From: CBDHDJ01 sp965261645 | Lineage (GTDB): Bacteria > Pseudomonadota > Alphaproteobacteria > SHVV01 | Reading direction: 5' to 3' | DNA: 64,000 bases | NCBI GenBank assembly: GCA_965261645.1 | Contig: CBDHDJ010000004.1 | Coordinates: 1,922,001 to 1,986,000, forward strand | Shown: positions 7,604-15,446 of the stretch, in pieces | Position numbering within the stretch: the stretch's first letter is position 1 | How the letters are laid out: the number at the start of each line of letters is the position of its first letter | Program-made: the position numbers and the translations under genes | Notes under the pieces: model-generated | Database searches by the model: none | What the model saw: the letters and a program-made list of their open reading frames with translations, nothing else | What the model was told of the DNA's origin: nothing

Positions 7604-8011
7604 ATGATCTACGCCGCCCGCGCCGATCTGGAGGCCCGTTTCGGGGCCGACGAGATTGCCCGCCTGGCCGACACCGGCGACGACGGCGCGGCGCGCATGG
7701 ACGCGGCGCTCGCCGACGCCGCGGCAGCGATCGAGGCAATGCTTCGCGAGGCCTTCGAGGCGCCGCTGCCGGACGGCAGCTACCCGCTGCTGACGGCCGT
7801 GGCCTGCGATTTGGCGCGCGAGCGGCTCTATGACGACAAGGCGCCGGAGGCGGTAACGGCGCGCGCCGAACTGGCCCGCGCGAGCCTCACGGACATCGCC
7901 ACCGACGATGACGCCCGAGAACCTGCAAGGTCTCTGAGATGCCCGGTGCCGGGATCAGGATCGAGATCCAGACCGACGACGCGGCGCTGCAGGCGGCATT
8001 CAAGCGCCTGA
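7604..8011 (+). CDS. gp36-like head completion protein (DUF1320), altered C-terminus
   Basis: Residues 1-105 are a good match to DUF1320 proteins of Mu-like phages: MIYAARADLEARFGADEIARL, MDAALADAAAAIEAML, YPLLTAVACDLARERLYDD. The last 25-30 residues (about RCPVPGSGSRSRPTTRRCRRHSSA) overlap the start of the next gene by 73 bases and do not look like family sequence. A neighbouring frame ends in ENLQGL and TGA at 7935-7937, directly before the next ATG, where the gene would be expected to stop. A small C-terminal frameshift is therefore likely. Confidence 0.7.
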   Translation: MIYAARADLEARFGADEIARLADTGDDGAARMDAALADAAAAIEAMLREAFEAPLPDGSYPLLTAVACDLARERLYDDKAPEAVTARAELARASLTDIATDDDAREPARSLRCPVPGSGSRSRPTTRRCRRHSSA

Positions 8012-8460
8012 CCGCAACGCTCGGCGATCTGTGGCCCGAGATGGACGAGATCGGCCAGACGCTCACGACCTCGGTGATCGACCGCTTCGATCGCGAGCGC
8101 GGTCCCGGTGGCGTGCCATGGAAGCCGAGCGCGCGCGCCAGGACCGAGGGCGGCCAGACGCTGACCGATACGGGCCGGCTGCGCGCCTCGATCACCCATC
8201 GCGCCTCGCGAGATTCCGTCGAGGTCGGCACTAATGTGGCCTATGCCGCGATCCATCAGTTCGGCGGCAAGACGGCGCCGCGCACGATCCAGCCCAGGCA
8301 CAAGAAAGCGCTCTATTGGCCCGGCGCCTGGTACCCGGTTGCTCAAGTTAACCACCCCGGATCGACCATCCCGGCGCGGCCGTTTCTTGGTATCGACGCG
8401 GACGAGCGGGCCTCGATCCTGCGCATTGTCTCCCGCGCCATCGAGAGGGCGGTGTCGTGA
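7939..8460 (+). CDS. phage virion morphogenesis protein (Mu gpG-like)
   Basis: A 173-residue protein of the phage_tail_S/virion morphogenesis family. It has the conserved WPEMDEIGQTLTTSVIDRFDRE, the WKPSARAR...LTDTGRLRASI block, and GTNVAYAAIHQFGG followed by a C-terminal IPARPFLGID. These proteins complete the head-tail connection or tail. The length is normal for the family. The GTG of the next gene overlaps its stop as GTGA, which indicates coupling. Frame and motifs are intact. Confidence 0.85.
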   Translation: MPGAGIRIEIQTDDAALQAAFKRLTATLGDLWPEMDEIGQTLTTSVIDRFDRERGPGGVPWKPSARARTEGGQTLTDTGRLRASITHRASRDSVEVGTNVAYAAIHQFGGKTAPRTIQPRHKKALYWPGAWYPVAQVNHPGSTIPARPFLGIDADERASILRIVSRAIERAVS

Positions 8461-8933
8461 CGGCGCGGGCGATCGAGTTCCGGGCGGTCGACGCGATCAT
8501 CGCCCGCCTCGAGGAGACGGGCATCTACCGAGAGGTTCTGGGCGCCCTCGACGTGGCGGCGCTCTCGTCCTGGCCCCGGACACCGGCGGCCTTCGTGCTA
8601 CCGGTTGCCGAGGATGCCACCGACCGCGTGGCGCCGGCCATCCAGGCGACGCAGCACACCACGGCGACGATCGGCGTGCAGACGCTGTTGTCGGCACCCA
8701 ACGACCGCACGGGCGGTCGTACCCGCGACGAGCTTTCCGAGGTCCTGGCCGCCTCGCGCGCGGCGCTCGCCGGCTGGACGCCGGAGGGCGCCCGCGAGGT
8801 GTTGCAGTTCCGCCGCGGCTTTCTGATCGGCATTGACGGCGGCCGCGTCGAGTGGCGCGACGAATACCACCTGCGCTGGTGGACGGCGGGCATCGTCCGT
8901 GACGCCGGCATGCCGGCGAGGCTCAGGGCGTGA
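8457..8933 (+). CDS. Mu-like gp37 phage protein
   Basis: A 158-residue protein read from GTG at 8457, overlapping the previous stop. It begins MTARAIEFRAVDAIIARLEE and contains the family's FVLPVAEDATDRVAPAIQAT, the TIGVQTLLSAPNDRTGG segment and the C-terminal FLIGIDGGRVEWRDEYHLRWW. Its position after the morphogenesis gene is as in Mu-like phages. It probably belongs to the head-tail joining set; the family function is undefined. Confidence 0.75.
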   Translation: MTARAIEFRAVDAIIARLEETGIYREVLGALDVAALSSWPRTPAAFVLPVAEDATDRVAPAIQATQHTTATIGVQTLLSAPNDRTGGRTRDELSEVLAASRAALAGWTPEGAREVLQFRRGFLIGIDGGRVEWRDEYHLRWWTAGIVRDAGMPARLRA

Positions 8934-8950
8934 AAGAGGGAGAGACGACC

Positions 8951-9139
8951 ATGATGCGCAAGACCGACACCCGCGAGGAGAGGGTCCTGGCCAAGCCTAT
9001 TGTCCAGGCGGGCATCGAGCGTGCGCCGGGCGAGACGGTGCGGCTCCGGCCCGATTAGATCGCGAGGCTCGAGGCGGAGGGGTGCTTCGAGCCGGTTCGG
9101 GCCAAGGCCGGCCGCGGCGACAAGGAGATGGGAACATGA
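8951..9139 (+). pseudogene. small phage protein interrupted by TAG
   Basis: From ATG at 8951 the frame reads MMRKTDTREERVLAKPIVQ through ETVRLRPD, meets TAG at 9056, then continues in the same frame as IARLEAEGCFEPVRAK to TGA at 9137-9139. That final stop overlaps the next gene's ATG as ATGA, exactly like the neighbouring genes, so the original gene ran through the TAG. A single C-to-T change from CAG would explain it (RPDQIARLEAEG). Intact length would be 62 residues. The position corresponds to the small protein ahead of the tail tube or sheath gene in Mu-like phages. Confidence 0.65.
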
Positions 9140-9954
9140 GCGCGACGACCAAGAAACACACGGACAACATCGTCATCGGCGCGGGCGAGCTTTATATCGA
9201 CCTGCTCGACGGCGACGGCGACGACGGCACGGCGGGCGAGCGCTATCTCGGCGACGGCGTCGGCGCCAGCCTCTCGGTGACCACCGAGCGCGTTCAGGTG
9301 TTCTCCGGCACCGGCCCAGTGGCCAGGAAGCTCGTCGACGCGGTGCGCTCGATCAACCGCTCCATGAGCATCACGCTGCACGACATGAGCCACGACAACC
9401 TGGCGCTGTTCGTCGGCGGCACGGAGGTCGAGGACATAACGGACGCCGTCAACCAGGTGACCAACGAGGCACTCGCGGTCAGGAAGGGCCGCTGGTATCA
9501 GTTGGGTGTCAAGACCGACAAGCCTACCGGCATCGGCGCCATCGACGCCACGGCGGCCAAAACCGTGGTCACCGACACCGACGAGTCGAGCCCCACCACG
9601 TACGACGCCGGCGACGACTACACGGTCGATGCCGAACGGGGCCGCCTCTACATCGTGCCGGGGGGCGACATCGCCGACGGCGCGGCCATTCTCGTCGACT
9701 ACACGCCGGTCGCGGCGACCCGCAAGCTGGTCAAGACTGGCGGTCTGAAAGACATCCGCGCCGCCTTGCGCTACATCGAGACCCCGGTCGCGGGAAAGGG
9801 GCGCGATTACTACGCGCCGCTCTGTTCGATCGGCGCCTCGGGCGAGATTGGCCTGATGAACCGGGACAGCGACCAACAGATCCAGTTGACCGCCGAGATC
9901 CTCGAGCCCGGCGCCGGCAAGGCCGCGCTGCTGATCGACGGCGAGGCGGTCTGA
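9136..9954 (+). CDS. phage major tail tube protein
   Basis: A 272-residue protein starting MSATTKKHTDNIVIGAGELYI, a common opening for tail tube subunits of siphovirus-like phages. The middle carries a pattern of tube/Ig-like beta sequence (DDYTVDAERGRLYIVPGG) and the C-terminus ends GKAALLIDGEAV. It sits where Mu has the contractile sheath gene; no sheath gene is present, which points to a non-contractile tail. The start overlaps the stop of the previous gene and its own stop overlaps the next ATG (TGATG). Confidence 0.75.
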   Translation: MSATTKKHTDNIVIGAGELYIDLLDGDGDDGTAGERYLGDGVGASLSVTTERVQVFSGTGPVARKLVDAVRSINRSMSITLHDMSHDNLALFVGGTEVEDITDAVNQVTNEALAVRKGRWYQLGVKTDKPTGIGAIDATAAKTVVTDTDESSPTTYDAGDDYTVDAERGRLYIVPGGDIADGAAILVDYTPVAATRKLVKTGGLKDIRAALRYIETPVAGKGRDYYAPLCSIGASGEIGLMNRDSDQQIQLTAEILEPGAGKAALLIDGEAV

Positions 9955-10574
9955 TGGCTGCCGAGAAGTCCGCGGCCTCGGCGGAGACCGCGCCGGCCAT
10001 CGAAAGTACGGAGGCGGCCGAGGCCGGCGCGGTGGACGAGCTCGCGGTGCTGTTCCCCGATGTCGAGGTCACGGTGCGTGATCCCGAGAACGGCGCGGCC
10101 GTGGAGCTGATCGTGCGCGAGTTCCGCTTCCGCGAGGGCCTGGAGGCCCAGGCCGCGGCACGCCCGCTGATCGAGATCCTGAGCGCGCTCGCGGAGCGCG
10201 CTGCCGCGAACGGCACCGACGATGCCGAGATCGGCGTCGCGGCGATCGAAGCCGTGATCGGGCAACATCCCGAAATCTGGCTCGACCTCGTCGCCCGCGC
10301 GAGCGGCCGCGAGGCCACTTGGCTCGCCTCCCTTTCGGATGCCGACGGCCGCGCTCTCACGCTCGCCATGTGGCAGGCCAACGCCCCTTTTTTCGTCCGC
10401 CGCGTCATCGCCGGGGCGGTGGAGAATGCGGAGATGGCGAGGTTGTTCCGCTCGCTCGCGTCCTCGATTCGCTCGTCCGCGCCGGCCACGTACGCGGACA
10501 TCACGACCTCTGCCGGCGTTGACCTGGCGCCAGATCGTCTTGTTCTGGCGCGAGGCCGAACACCGCCGGGTTAG
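9954..10574 (+). CDS. phage tail assembly protein (G-like, DUF6631-type)
   Basis: A 206-residue protein. An alanine/glutamate-rich N-terminus is followed by a conserved block VTVRDPENGAAVELIVREFRF, then LIEILSALAERAAANG and AMWQANAPFFVRRVIAGAV. Its position between the tail tube and tape-measure genes is that of the tail assembly chaperone G. The last 20 or so residues (after TTSAG) lose family character and overlap a second frame that continues with TWRQIVLFWREAEHRR. The G product may end earlier in ancestral form, or be extended by a shift into that frame. Confidence 0.6.
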   Translation: MAAEKSAASAETAPAIESTEAAEAGAVDELAVLFPDVEVTVRDPENGAAVELIVREFRFREGLEAQAAARPLIEILSALAERAAANGTDDAEIGVAAIEAVIGQHPEIWLDLVARASGREATWLASLSDADGRALTLAMWQANAPFFVRRVIAGAVENAEMARLFRSLASSIRSSAPATYADITTSAGVDLAPDRLVLARGRTPPG

Positions 10575-10641
10575 CGAGGCAACCGAGCTTGCACGGACAC
10601 TGTGCGTGATGCTCATGGGCGGCACGGTTGGCGAGGACTGA
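10519..10641 (+). CDS. T-like extension of the tail assembly chaperone
   Basis: This frame encodes TWRQIVLFWREAEHRRVSEA and ends LCVMLMGGTVGED before TGA at 10639-10641. A short segment with WRQ...F(W/Y)REA is typical of the T part of tail chaperones in Mu-like phages. A TTG at 10519 could start a 40-residue protein but has no convincing ribosome site. Relative to the upstream G frame it lies at +1 (equivalently -2), the relation reported for the Mu G/GT pair. It may be made only as a fusion, or be a fragment produced by mutation. Confidence 0.5.
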   Translation: MTWRQIVLFWREAEHRRVSEATELARTLCVMLMGGTVGED

Positions 10642-10654
10642 GGTGACCGGCTAG

Positions 10655-13082
10655 ATGGCCCGCGATCTCGAGCTTGCACTGCGCGTGCGCACCGACCTCA
10701 ACCGTGCCACCCGCGAGATCCGCGGCCTGCGCCGAGATTTGGCGCGCACCGGGCAGACCTCGGCGCGGGCCGCGCGCCAGACCCGCTCGCTGGCCTCGGC
10801 TTGGGAGCGCGGCGCCACCGGAATGGCCGGCGCCCGGCGCCAGCTCGTCGGCCTGCGCACCGTCATCGCCGGGCTGGGCGTGGCACTTCTGGCACGCTCG
10901 TTCATTCAGGCGGCCTCCACCGCCGAGCAGTATGCCGTTCGCCTCCGCGTGCTGCTGCGCAGCCAGGAAGAAGCCAACCTTCTGTTCCGCGACGCCGCCG
11001 AGTTCGCGGGCCGGGTGCCGTTCCGCTACGAGGAGATCATGGAATCGGCGACCCAGCTCGCCGGTGTGCTGCGCGGCGGCCGATCTGTTCCGCGAGCGGG
11101 GCATTCTCGCCATGCTCGGCTTCCAGGCCGGGGTCAGCTACTCGGCGGCCCAGACCCGCGAGCAATTGCTTCGGGAGTGGCGGAAGACCGATTCACAGTT
11201 CCGCGGCGCCACCGACGAGCTCGCCGACACCTGGGCTGGGTTGATGTCGATGTTCGCCGATCGCTGGTTCCAGTTCCGCACCCGGGTGGCGGGTGATTCC
11301 GGGTTCATGGACGAGCTCCGCGGCGAGATCGAGGACCTGCTGGCGCTGCTCGACGATCCGGAGACCATCGAGGCGGCTCAGGAGTTCGGTCTGGCGCTCG
11401 TGCACGGGCTGCGCGAGGCGGTGGATCTCACCCGCGAGCTGGCCGGGTGGATCGAGCATAACCAGGACCTCGTGGCCGCCATCGGAGGGGCGTATGTGGG
11501 CGGACGCCTGGGCTCGTTCCTCGGTCCGAAGGGGGCGGCGGCAGGCGCGCTCATCGGCGGCGGTGCGGCGTACCTCGCCGCGGGCGCGGGTTCGGACGGC
11601 GAGATCGAACGGCTCGAGCGGCTACGCGATGAGAACGAGCGCAGAGCGCACTCACTGCGGACCATCATCAGCCGCCTGGAGCGCGTGGGCATCGAAAACG
11701 AAGAGATCGCCCGGCGGCGGCGGGAGCTCGACGGCATCGAGAAACGGCTTGGGGAGATCGACGCCGAGATCCGGCGCCTGGCCGCGGCGGCGGCGCATCA
11801 ATCCGAGCTCGAGCCGACCGTCCCCGTGCCGCCGCACCCGCTGGCCGGGGCCAAACCCGTCGCCGGGTCGTCCGCGGACCCCGACGGAACGGCGGCATCG
11901 GACAAGCAGGCGGAGAGGTACATAGACCAGCTCAAGCGTGCGCTCGCACTGCATGGCGAGCTCGGCCACGAGCAGGCCGCACTCCACGAGCTCGAGCGTG
12001 GGCGGTTCAAGGAGGCCACGGCCGAACAACGCGAGGAGCTGCTCGCCCTGGCCCGCCGCCTCGACCTTCTCGAGGCGGTCAAGTCCGAGACCCAGGCGTT
12101 GGCGAAAGCCCGGGAGGAGGCCCGCGCCAACTACCTCGAGGCCGTGGAGGACATCCGGGCCGCCGATTTCGCGCTCGTCTCGCCTTATGAGCGCGCCCGC
12201 GCCGAGATCAAGCGCTGGCTCGCCGAGACCCTCAAGGCCTTGGAGGCCGGCGCGGCGGGCCACGAGGACTACGCGGGGCGCGTGGCCCAAGCCCATGCGA
12301 TCGCCGCCGAGCGGCTCAGACGGGTCGAGGCGGAGGAGGCCGAGGAACGGCTGCGTGCCTCCAAGCACTGGCAGGACGGGGTGATCCGGGGCCTCAAGGA
12401 CGTGGCGGACGAATCCACGGACGCGGCCGCGGCGATGGAAGACGCGACCACGCGCGCATTCAGCGGTATGGAGGACGCGCTGGTCGCCTTCGTTCGCACC
12501 GGCAAGCTGTCTTTCTCGGACCTGGTCGACTCAATCATCGCCGACATCGCCCGCATGACCATCCGCCAGTCGATCACCGGGCCGTTGGCGGACGCGCTCG
12601 GAAGCATTCTCAAGGGCATCTTCAGCCCGGGCCCGGGCGGGCCCTACGCCGGGGCGGCGCCCGGTACCGCACCCCTGATCCCGGTCTATTCGGCCCCGCT
12701 GCCGGCGCCGATGCGACATTCCGGTGGCATCGCCGGGAGCCTGGGTGGCGTGCGCCGGTACCTGCCGCCGGAGGTCTTCGCCCACGCGCCACGCTATCAC
12801 CGCGGCGGGCTCGCCGGCATGCTCCGGCCGGACGAGGTGCCGATCATCGCGCAGACCGGCGAGCGCATCCTGTCGCGCGCCGAGACTCAAGCGCTCGGCC
12901 AGCCGCCCGCTATCGATATCAAGTTCGTCAACCAGGGCACGCCTCAGCAGGAGATCGACCGCGAGGTGCGCTTCGACGGCGCGCGGGCAGTGGTCACGAT
13001 CTTTCTTGCCGACCTGGAGAACCACGGCGCCATCAGCCAGGGGTTCGAGGGCGCCTACGGGATCAGGCGGGCCGGGATCTGA
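10655..13082 (+). pseudogene. tape measure protein with internal deletion and frameshift
   Basis: The start at 10655 (MARDLELALRVRTDLNRATR) gives 142 residues of a typical tape-measure N-terminus, including a membrane-like GLGVALLARSFI and FRYEEIMESATQLAGVLRGG. At about 11075-11080 the sequence jumps to AADLFRERGILAMLGFQAGV in the third frame, which then runs to 13082. In relatives a segment of some tens of residues separates these blocks, so a deletion removed it and changed frame. The remainder has long helices (residues around ERLERLRDENERR), the TMP C-terminal ATTRAFSGMEDALVAF block and GERILSRAETQ. A functional tail is not expected. Confidence 0.8.
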
Positions 13083-13462
13083 TGGCCGCCTGGCCCGACT
13101 ATGCCGCGATCGCGGCCGACGGCTACGGTGTGCGGCAGGACGCCGACATCGCCCGCACACCCTTCGACGACGGCCTGGTGCGCCAGGAGAAGCGCTACAC
13201 GGCGGCGCTGACGGCGCGGCGTATCACGGCGCATTTAGCCGACGACGACGCCTACGGACGGTTTCGCCAATGGGCCGCCAAACACGCTCACCGCTGGTTC
13301 GCATGGGCCGACCCCGAGGACGGGATCACCCGCGAGGCCCGCGTGCGCGGCGGCGCCGGCGCCATCCAGTATCGGGCCCTGGTGCGCGGCGGGCGGCGGC
13401 GCTGGGAGCTCACCTGCGAGCTCGAGGGCTACATGGACCGCACCATCGAAACCGGAGTTTGA
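13082..13462 (+). CDS. phage tail-associated protein, conserved in this module
   Basis: A 126-residue protein beginning MAAWPDYAAIAADGYGVRQD, with RQEKRYTAALTARRITAHLA and a C-terminal WELTCELEGYMDRTIETGV. The ATG overlaps the tape-measure stop as TGATGG. The position just after the tape measure suggests a distal tail component, but no catalytic or binding motif is visible. The frame appears intact. Confidence 0.6.
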   Translation: MAAWPDYAAIAADGYGVRQDADIARTPFDDGLVRQEKRYTAALTARRITAHLADDDAYGRFRQWAAKHAHRWFAWADPEDGITREARVRGGAGAIQYRALVRGGRRRWELTCELEGYMDRTIETGV

Positions 13463-13463
13463 C

Positions 13464-13844
13464 ATGGGACTGAAGACAGAAGGCGAAAAGCGGTGTTTCC
13501 AGGGCGGGCTGTTCAGCCGCGTCCTCTACGTCGCGCTGCACACCGCCGACCCCGACGCCGCCAACGAGCTCACGGAAAGCGGTTACGCAAGGATTCCGGT
13601 CAACGCCGCCGGCTGGCAGGTGGACACGGCCACGGGCGAGGCCTCGAACGTCGACGATATCGCGTTTCCCGAACGCACCGTGGACTGGAGCGACCCGACC
13701 CATGTCGGGCTGTGGGACCAGGCCGCGGCGGGCAACCTGCTCGCCTCGCTCGCACTCGATAGCGACGTGTCCGCGCCGGCCCCCCATGTCGAGGTGTCCT
13801 TCCCGGCCGGGACGCTCGCCGTCAACCTCGAGACCGACGTCTAG
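13464..13844 (+). CDS. phage tail protein, unassigned
   Basis: A 126-residue protein. It carries the phrase YVALHTADPDAANELTESGY followed by YARIPV, and later WSDPTHVGLWD. Such a pattern (LHT.DP....NE....YAR) is common in small beta-rich tail or tail-fibre-associated proteins of phages. It begins one base after the preceding stop. The frame ends with ETDV and TAG at 13842-13844. No more specific role can be assigned. Confidence 0.6.
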   Translation: MGLKTEGEKRCFQGGLFSRVLYVALHTADPDAANELTESGYARIPVNAAGWQVDTATGEASNVDDIAFPERTVDWSDPTHVGLWDQAAAGNLLASLALDSDVSAPAPHVEVSFPAGTLAVNLETDV

Positions 13845-13859
13845 GACACCCATCCGGCC

Positions 13860-14550
13860 ATGCCCGGTCAATCGTTCTTCGATGCGACGATGAACCTCGG
13901 CGATGAGAGCCAGGGCTATTGGCGCTGCTCGGCGCCGGCGTCCCGGTTTGCCGGCGACCTGACGATCCGGCCGGCGGCGCGCGATCCTCCGATCGCGACC
14001 GAGATCATCGACGGCACAGGGCCGACCTGGCCCAGAAACATCCGGCTGCGCGACGACGCGGGGCGGGTCCTCATCAATCTCTCCAACACGCTGGATCACG
14101 AATCCTCCGAGGTCGACGAGCTCACGGCCGCGGCCGAGTGCGATATCCGCTTCTGCGTCCAGTTCCGGAACCGGCGCCTGACCATCGCGATCGGGGATAC
14201 CACCGAGCCCTATCACTTTCTGCCGGCCAACGCCGCCGAGGTGCTGTCCTTCGTCACCGACTGGAAGGCCGACGCCGGCCGCGGCACCGAGCCGGTGCAT
14301 GCCGCCCTCGTATGGGGTGGGGCCGATTCACGGATCGACTTCACCGAGTTCACCACCCGGCCGCCGCCGCTGCGTCTCGCCGCCACCCTGGCCGGACACG
14401 GCCGGTTGGGCGGCCGCGCCCGGCTCCGCCAGCGCCTGCGCTTGCGCGCCACGCTGACGGATGGGCGCCTCACGGGAAGCGCCGGACTCCATCAACGCCT
14501 TCGTCCCGGCTCGACGCTGAACGCAGGCGGGCGGGCGGGCGGGGCTGCGC
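13860..14550 (+). CDS. phage tail protein with about 20-residue repeats
   Basis: The product starts MPGQSFFDATMNLGDESQGY and has a globular part of about 175 residues (DLTIRPAARDPP, FCVQFRNRRLTIAIGDT). Three degenerate repeats of 19-21 residues follow, with the core LxATLxxxGRLxGxAxLxQR: LRLAATLAGHGRLGG, LRLRATLTDGRLTGS and LRPGSTLNAGGRAGG. No stop occurs in this frame until 15446, where it merges with the NlpC gene, although the DUF1833 gene (14551-15021) uses another frame. The end given here is therefore the start of that gene, and the true stop seems to have been lost by an indel near 14530. Confidence 0.5.
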
Positions 14551-15021
14551 TTGCGCGACCCCAACGCCTACGTCCACGCGCTTCGTGCGAGCGCGCCCGA
14601 GACCGTAGTGCTGACCGCGATCGAGATCCTCCATCCGGCGATTGCCGAACCGGTGCGCGTCGTCAACGACGCCGCCGACCACGTGATCGAGGGACGGACC
14701 TATGTGGGCCTGCGCTTCGGCGCCCGCTTCGCCGACGACATCGAGGGTCAGGCGCCCCGGGCCGATCTCGTCATCGACAATGTCGGGCGCGAGCTCACAC
14801 AGTGGATCGAGGCCGCGCAGGGTGGCGCCGGCGCCACCGTGCGCGTCATGCAGGTGGTGGCGGGCGATGCCGATACGCCCGAATGGGAGATGACCATGGA
14901 CGTGGCCCACGTCCGCCTCGACCAGGAGCGCGTTACCGCCCGGCTCGGTTTCGATCCGCTCTTGGGCCGCGCCGCCGTCACGCGGCGCCACGACCCGCAG
15001 ACCTCGCCGGGGCTGTTCTGA
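14551..15021 (+). CDS. DUF1833 phage tail protein
   Basis: A 156-residue protein from TTG at 14551 (LRDPNAYVHALRASAPETVV). The family pattern is clear: ILHPAIAEPVRVVNDAADHV, then TYVGLRFGARFADDIEG, the RADLVIDNVGRELTQWI block, and a C-terminal LGFDPLLGRAAVTRRHDP followed by SPGLF. DUF1833 proteins lie in the tail-tip module next to the NlpC/P60 protein, as here; its ATG overlaps this gene's TGA at 15021. The TTG start is chosen because it opens the conserved region and no ATG is available nearby. Confidence 0.8.
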   Translation: MRDPNAYVHALRASAPETVVLTAIEILHPAIAEPVRVVNDAADHVIEGRTYVGLRFGARFADDIEGQAPRADLVIDNVGRELTQWIEAAQGGAGATVRVMQVVAGDADTPEWEMTMDVAHVRLDQERVTARLGFDPLLGRAAVTRRHDPQTSPGLF

Positions 15022-15446
15022 TGCGCTCCAGCAGCGAAGCGGTAGCGCAATCACCAAACCGGCATTGGGCGGAAGCCTATGTCGGTCGCGCTTACATCGA
15101 AGGCCGCTTCGACTGCGCCGATCTCGTGGTGCTGGTGATGCGCGAGCGCTTCGGGGTCGATCTTGTCCTGCCCGCCCATGCCGCGGGCGTGCGCGCACGC
15201 GATGCCCAGATCGCGGCGCTCGAGGGCCGGTTCGCGGCGCCAGCCGATGAGCCGCGGGAGGGCGATGCGGTGCTGATGCGGGCGGCGGGGCGCAAGCGTG
15301 CCCTCGGCCACCATATCGGGGTGTGGTGCGAGCCCGGTGTCCCCCACGTGCTGCACTGTCTCAAGGGCATCGGCGTCTGCCTCCATCCCTTGCGCGCGCT
15401 CCACCTTCACGGCCTCGAGGCCGCCGGGGCCTACCGATGGCTGTGA
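15021..15446 (+). CDS. NlpC/P60-type tail peptidase
   Basis: A 141-residue protein of the tail-tip NlpC/P60 group, thought to cleave peptidoglycan peptides during DNA injection. The catalytic cysteine lies in GRFDCADLVVLVMRE and the histidine in LGHHIGVWCEP; the intervening REGDAVLMR fits the fold. The ATG at 15021 shares bases with the stop of the DUF1833 gene, and the last residues overlap the start of the tail-tip J gene by ten bases. The same frame is open far upstream, but the conserved domain begins at this start. Confidence 0.82.
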   Translation: MRSSSEAVAQSPNRHWAEAYVGRAYIEGRFDCADLVVLVMRERFGVDLVLPAHAAGVRARDAQIAALEGRFAAPADEPREGDAVLMRAAGRKRALGHHIGVWCEPGVPHVLHCLKGIGVCLHPLRALHLHGLEAAGAYRWL

